Position numbers and translations under genes: made by a program. The notes under the pieces were generated by a model, which made no database searches, was not told where the DNA came from, and saw nothing but the letters and a program-made list of their open reading frames with translations. DNA of 64,000 nucleotides from DUZB01 sp964407525 (lineage in GTDB: Bacteria > Desulfobacterota > DSM-4660 > Desulfatiglandales > Desulfatiglandaceae): assembly GCA_964407525.1 (NCBI GenBank), contig CAYOWC010000001.1, positions 12,721-76,720 of the forward strand. Direction: 5' to 3'. Below are positions 60,767 to 64,000 of the stretch, one piece after another (position 1 is the stretch's first letter; each line of letters begins with the position of its first letter).

Positions 60767-61969
60767 TCAGTGAAACGGTATAAGGCATATCTTTTCCTGT
60801 TCGAATCGTTCATTAACTGTTTGTTTGCTGTCTGGAAATAGATCTTTTCCGGCAAGGTCACATGCTTTTTGAAGATTTTTGTTCAGTCCTCTGAGGGTTG
60901 TGGCCTGTAAATCTGAAGTTATGGTCTTAGGAAATAGATCATCGGGAATGTTCGAAAATATTTCTTTGCTGGGAATCTGATGGTTGTCAGGGCATTCGGG
61001 CGTAAATCCGCAGTCGAGACAGAATTGTTCAAAGACCTTTTGCGTCAATCCTTCCGCTTGAAGTACGTCTTTCAGATGCTGGTTGGTTATGTTTTTATAA
61101 AAAATAGTTTCAAAAACACCTCCGAAAAACAGAAAGACTGCCTTGTGGGCCTCAAGAAAGGATGCCGCCTGTCCTTGAGGAGAACAATGGACAAAATACC
61201 TACCGGACCAGCTGGATTGTATGGTGAAACAATTCAAGGTTTGTCTGGTTCCGTCAATGCGGGCCGTGTTTTGCCCCCAGATTGCCTTGGCCTTCCGCCC
61301 ACAATTCAGGTAAGAAATCCCCTTGTCTTTTTTAAGGAAAAGGGCCTGGCTAATCGCCTCTTCCACATCAGATTTTTTTCCTGTAAAACCGTAATCGTTT
61401 ACAAGTACATCGAAAAATAATGCCGATGTTTTTCCCAGATTATCCCCGAAAATATCTTGATCTGCAACCCAGATGTTTATAAGGCTCAGATAGGAGTGCA
61501 GAACCGGATCTCCAGGGATTCTTCCCTTGGTTTCAGAAAGGTTCTTTCCCCTCATGGATTTTCGAACAGCTTCTCGAATACGAGATCCCCTTTCTCCCAG
61601 AGGCGGGGCTATCCATCCTCCTGAGCCTGCCGTTTCCCCGTAACCTGGGGGATTCTCACTTTCAGATTGGGATGAATCAGAAGACCCTCTCATTTCGAGG
61701 CCGCGAACATTCGACGGAAAATGTTTTTCTTCATCGGGAAACAGAAAAAAGTAAGCAGTGGTAATTACAATGGTAATTGCAAGCAGCACTGACCCGCCTA
61801 CGGAAAAGACCTTTCTGTTTCGAATGAAAAAGGACTCACGGTGAACTTTGGCATTTTTTTCCTGGACCGTGCGTCGAGACAGCCAGAATACAAGGATCAA
61901 AACGAGCAGAATAGCCTGGATGCCAATGGCCCATAAAATAAGAGTGGTATGGGAAAGTTCTGCTTCCAT
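60767..61969 (-). CDS. membrane-anchored protein with an IS21 IstA-like body lacking catalytic Asp
   Basis: 400 residues. Two N-terminal membrane helices (about 9-30 and 54-77) and a Ser/Gly-rich linker stand where a transposase would have its helix-turn-helix. From about 155 the sequence follows the order of IstA blocks: a helical stretch with NDYGFTGKKSDV (191-202), NCGRKA (222-227) where IstA has D-W/F-G, SGRYFVHCSPQGQAASFLEAH, then AVFLFFGGV (277-285) and YKN (291-293) for the canonical AF-x-FGGVP...YDN, GFTPECP (321-327), and a C-terminal GLNKNLQKAC ... TVNERFEQEKICLIP. Two Asp positions are Asn and Lys, so no transposition is expected. Function unknown; the homology is by eye. Confidence 0.55.
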   Translation of the reverse strand: MEAELSHTTLILWAIGIQAILLVLILVFWLSRRTVQEKNAKVHRESFFIRNRKVFSVGGSVLLAITIVITTAYFFLFPDEEKHFPSNVRGLEMRGSSDSSQSESENPPGYGETAGSGGWIAPPLGERGSRIREAVRKSMRGKNLSETKGRIPGDPVLHSYLSLINIWVADQDIFGDNLGKTSALFFDVLVNDYGFTGKKSDVEEAISQALFLKKDKGISYLNCGRKAKAIWGQNTARIDGTRQTLNCFTIQSSWSGRYFVHCSPQGQAASFLEAHKAVFLFFGGVFETIFYKNITNQHLKDVLQAEGLTQKVFEQFCLDCGFTPECPDNHQIPSKEIFSNIPDDLFPKTITSDLQATTLRGLNKNLQKACDLAGKDLFPDSKQTVNERFEQEKICLIPFH

Positions 61970-62111
61970 TTTGAATCCAACACCTTTGATGAAGCATGGA
62001 CAATAAAAGAATACTTGCTCTTTTTAGTATATTTCGCCTATTATGTAAAGAAAGGAACCTCAGGCAACCTGCAAAAATAAATTTAACATTTGTCATTACC
62101 TATCCCCTCAT

Positions 62112-63785
62112 ATGAAGATGAATCCTTTCCAATATTGCTTTGCTTTAATCTTACTGTTCACCATCTTTTCCTGCAATGCTGATAAATCTACCAGACGGCC
62201 TGTTTATCCTCAGCCGGCAGTTGATGCTGACATGTCGAAAAAAGAGCCGCCCGCTGATAAAAATGAAGAAAGGGTTGCAAAAGAGACGCCCCCTGAAAAG
62301 AATGAGGAAAAGATTGCCAAGGAAAGAGATGAACAGTTTTCTATGGCTGTTTCAAAAGGTTCGCTTAAACTCAGCATAACGAAAGCAACCATGTTGGCCC
62401 TTGAAAATAACCGTCAATTCCGTGTGGAAGAAATTGCTCCGGCTATCATGCAGACCTATGAGGAAACGGAAAGGGCCGTATTTGACCCGGTCATTAGCGC
62501 CGAAGGGGGAGTGGGACAGGAAAGGGATAAGGTTTATAGTACCACGAGCGGTTTTGATGCCAGCGTTGGTATTTCAGAATTTCTTCCCACGGGGACATGG
62601 ATTGATCTGGCTTATGAAACGGATCTGGAGCGAAAAGATCCCAGGGGAGATCCCGACGAAGAATACCGGAATTTTGTCGGGCTGACGGTAACCCAGGCAC
62701 TTCTGCGCGGGATGGGACTTGAAGCGAATCTGGCTTCTCTCACCCAGGCAAAACTCGACACAAAGGCGTCTGAATACCAACTGCGGGGTTTGGCCCAGTC
62801 CCTGCTCGCTGAGACGGAGAATACTTACTGGGATTATACGCTGGCAAAAGAAGAGGTTCGAATTTTCAAATCTTCCCTGGAACTGGCAGATCGTCTTGTG
62901 GAGGAAACAAGAGAACGGATTGCCGCAGGGCAGATCGCCGAGTCCGAAATCTATTCTGCGGAGGCGGAAGCCGCCATTCGTGTTCAGGAACTGATCAATG
63001 CGCGGAGTTTCAGAAGCACATCCCGACTCAGGTTGTTGAGAATTGTCAATCCCCCCGGGAAGGATCTATGGGATAGGGAAATAGATCTCTTGACGTCGCC
63101 TGTGGAACCGACGGTCCATTTTAAGGATATGGAGGAGCATATTAAGCTGGCGCTGCTCATGCGCCCCGATCTCAACCAGGCGAAGCTTGCGGTCGAAAAT
63201 GATGAACTGGAGATCGTCAAAACAAAAAACGGGCTGCTCCCCAAGTTGGACCTTTTCGTTAGACTGGGAAGGACCGGATACGCCGATTCTTTCGGAGGTT
63301 CTGTGGAGGATATTGGAAAAGGGGATGGGGGTATCGATCTCTATGCAGGCCTCAGGTTTGAATTTCCTATTGGCAACAGGGCGCGCAGCGCCCTTTACAA
63401 ACGGTCAAAGTTGGATCTTCTTCAGAATATGGAAGCTCTGAGGAATATGTCCCAACTTGTGGAACAAGATGTCCTTTCAGCAGCCATTGAGGTAGACCGA
63501 AGCGGAGATCAGGTTGTTGCTTCAACGTCTACCAGAAAATACCAGGAAAAAAAACTACAGGCCGAAATTGACAAATACAGGCTGGGGAAATCAACCATGT
63601 TCAGGGTTTCCCAGGCGCAGCGTGATTTGGTGGATAGCCAGATTTCAGAAGTTCGAGCGCATATTGACCATATCAAATCACTCACCCTGTTCTATCTTGT
63701 GGAAGGCTCCCTGCTTGTACGGCGGGGAATCCTTGCCCCGGGGATGGAGCCGATTGAGTTGAGCTTGAATGAGAGTAGGCAGTAG
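62112..63785 (+). CDS. TolC-family outer-membrane efflux lipoprotein
   Basis: 557 residues. Signal peptide with lipobox TIFSC (Cys at about 21), a charged Lys/Glu/Pro linker with a repeated ADKNEERVAKE-like unit, then an OEP domain (LSITKATMLALENNRQFRVEE ... VTQALLRGMGLEANLASLTQAKLD ... AGQIAESEIYSAEAEAAIRVQ ... RPDLNQAKLAVENDELEIVKTKNGLLPKLDLFV). Such proteins form the outer-membrane duct of type I or RND exporters. There is no partner in the window; genes could follow to the right. Divergent from the IstA-like gene. No clear ribosome site; the ATG at 62118 is an alternative. The last codons lie in a simple repeat. Confidence 0.87.
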   Translation: MKMNPFQYCFALILLFTIFSCNADKSTRRPVYPQPAVDADMSKKEPPADKNEERVAKETPPEKNEEKIAKERDEQFSMAVSKGSLKLSITKATMLALENNRQFRVEEIAPAIMQTYEETERAVFDPVISAEGGVGQERDKVYSTTSGFDASVGISEFLPTGTWIDLAYETDLERKDPRGDPDEEYRNFVGLTVTQALLRGMGLEANLASLTQAKLDTKASEYQLRGLAQSLLAETENTYWDYTLAKEEVRIFKSSLELADRLVEETRERIAAGQIAESEIYSAEAEAAIRVQELINARSFRSTSRLRLLRIVNPPGKDLWDREIDLLTSPVEPTVHFKDMEEHIKLALLMRPDLNQAKLAVENDELEIVKTKNGLLPKLDLFVRLGRTGYADSFGGSVEDIGKGDGGIDLYAGLRFEFPIGNRARSALYKRSKLDLLQNMEALRNMSQLVEQDVLSAAIEVDRSGDQVVASTSTRKYQEKKLQAEIDKYRLGKSTMFRVSQAQRDLVDSQISEVRAHIDHIKSLTLFYLVEGSLLVRRGILAPGMEPIELSLNESRQ

Positions 63786-63876
63786 GAAGTAAGGAGTAGG
63801 GAGTAAGTAGTAGGCGGTAGGTAGTAGGAAATAAGGAGTAAGGAGAGTAGGGAGTAGGAAGTAAGCAGTAGGTGGT
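63774..63876. repeat. G-rich imperfect tandem repeat (AGTAGG/AGTAAGG)
   Basis: About fifteen imperfect units of AGTAGG, AGTAAGG and relatives, beginning inside the last codons of the TolC-like gene and running past its stop. Repeats of this type are common between genes in deltaproteobacteria. The last 120 bases of the window hold no definite feature. Confidence 0.65.
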
Positions 63877-64000
63877 AACTTGTAACCGGGAACCCAGGGT
63901 TTTCACACACGAGCGGAGCAGCCAGCTGAAAAGAAGCCAATCAGATCGATAAAGAAACTTGCACAAGATTATTTACCGCCCGCTTGTCCCGTTGCTGGGG

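Noticed and set aside
62017..62048. Sigma-70 promoter for the TolC-like gene (TTGCTC, 18 bases, TATTAT)
   Set aside because: Plausible but both boxes are imperfect and the region is AT-rich; too weak to list.

Overview
The window looks like chromosomal DNA of a Gram-negative, probably anaerobic deltaproteobacterium (Desulfobacterota). This is inferred from the gene families, not measured. The pointers are a sigma-54 two-component system with a ZraP-like target, a fused PurS-PurL enzyme, a DUF3786 protein, GspB, RodZ/SurA/LolB-like envelope genes and a very large polysaccharide locus. I saw no rRNA, tRNA, CRISPR array, intact insertion sequence or phage module.

Layout. 1-4.8 kb: an exported rhodanese, then a sigma-54 response regulator and sensor kinase on the minus strand, facing a ZraP-like periplasmic protein that has a textbook -24/-12 promoter. 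5-8.1 kb: a 1039-residue membrane protein with a PHP-like N-terminal half. 8.6-24.8 kb: gspB, an EF-G, an EndoIII-like glycosylase, comEC, murA, a DUF3786 protein, a glycosyltransferase, purQ-purL and a ClpX-like AAA+ unfoldase. 24.8-26.7 kb: a REP-transposase remnant, a DUF4143 ATPase and a lone PAS protein. 37.9-26.7 kb (minus strand): one tightly packed envelope operon, SurA-like lipoprotein, SurA, RodZ, TyrS, RpoH-type sigma factor, TPR lipoprotein, LolB-like lipoprotein, GT2, GT9 heptosyltransferase and a GT39-type membrane transferase. 38.4-43.4 kb: two cyclic-nucleotide-binding proteins (one with PilZ), an RmlD reductase, a TPR/SPOR protein and an orphan solute-binding protein. 43.4-60.6 kb (minus strand): a Wzx/Wzy-type exopolysaccharide cluster with three phosphoglycosyl-transferase-like modules, a WecG fusion, a nucleotidyltransferase-like fusion, three GT4 enzymes, a Wzz/tyrosine-kinase fusion, flippase, polymerase, an APH-like kinase, a Pol-beta-type nucleotidyltransferase, a GT2 and a STAS protein. 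60.8-62 kb: a membrane-anchored protein whose body resembles the IS21 transposase IstA with catalytic Asp residues replaced. 62.1-63.8 kb: a TolC-family outer-membrane lipoprotein.

The gaps are rich in small non-autonomous elements. I found three 176-bp copies of one family flanked by 5-bp direct repeats, two 180/181-bp copies of a second family flanked by TAA/TTA, and one 172-bp element flanked by GAGTA. Several lie exactly on stop codons of host genes. The strongest points for a second look are these elements, the IstA-derived membrane protein, and the degenerate enzymes in the polysaccharide cluster: two phosphoglycosyl-transferase modules lacking the Asp-Glu dyad and a tyrosine kinase with an altered Walker A.
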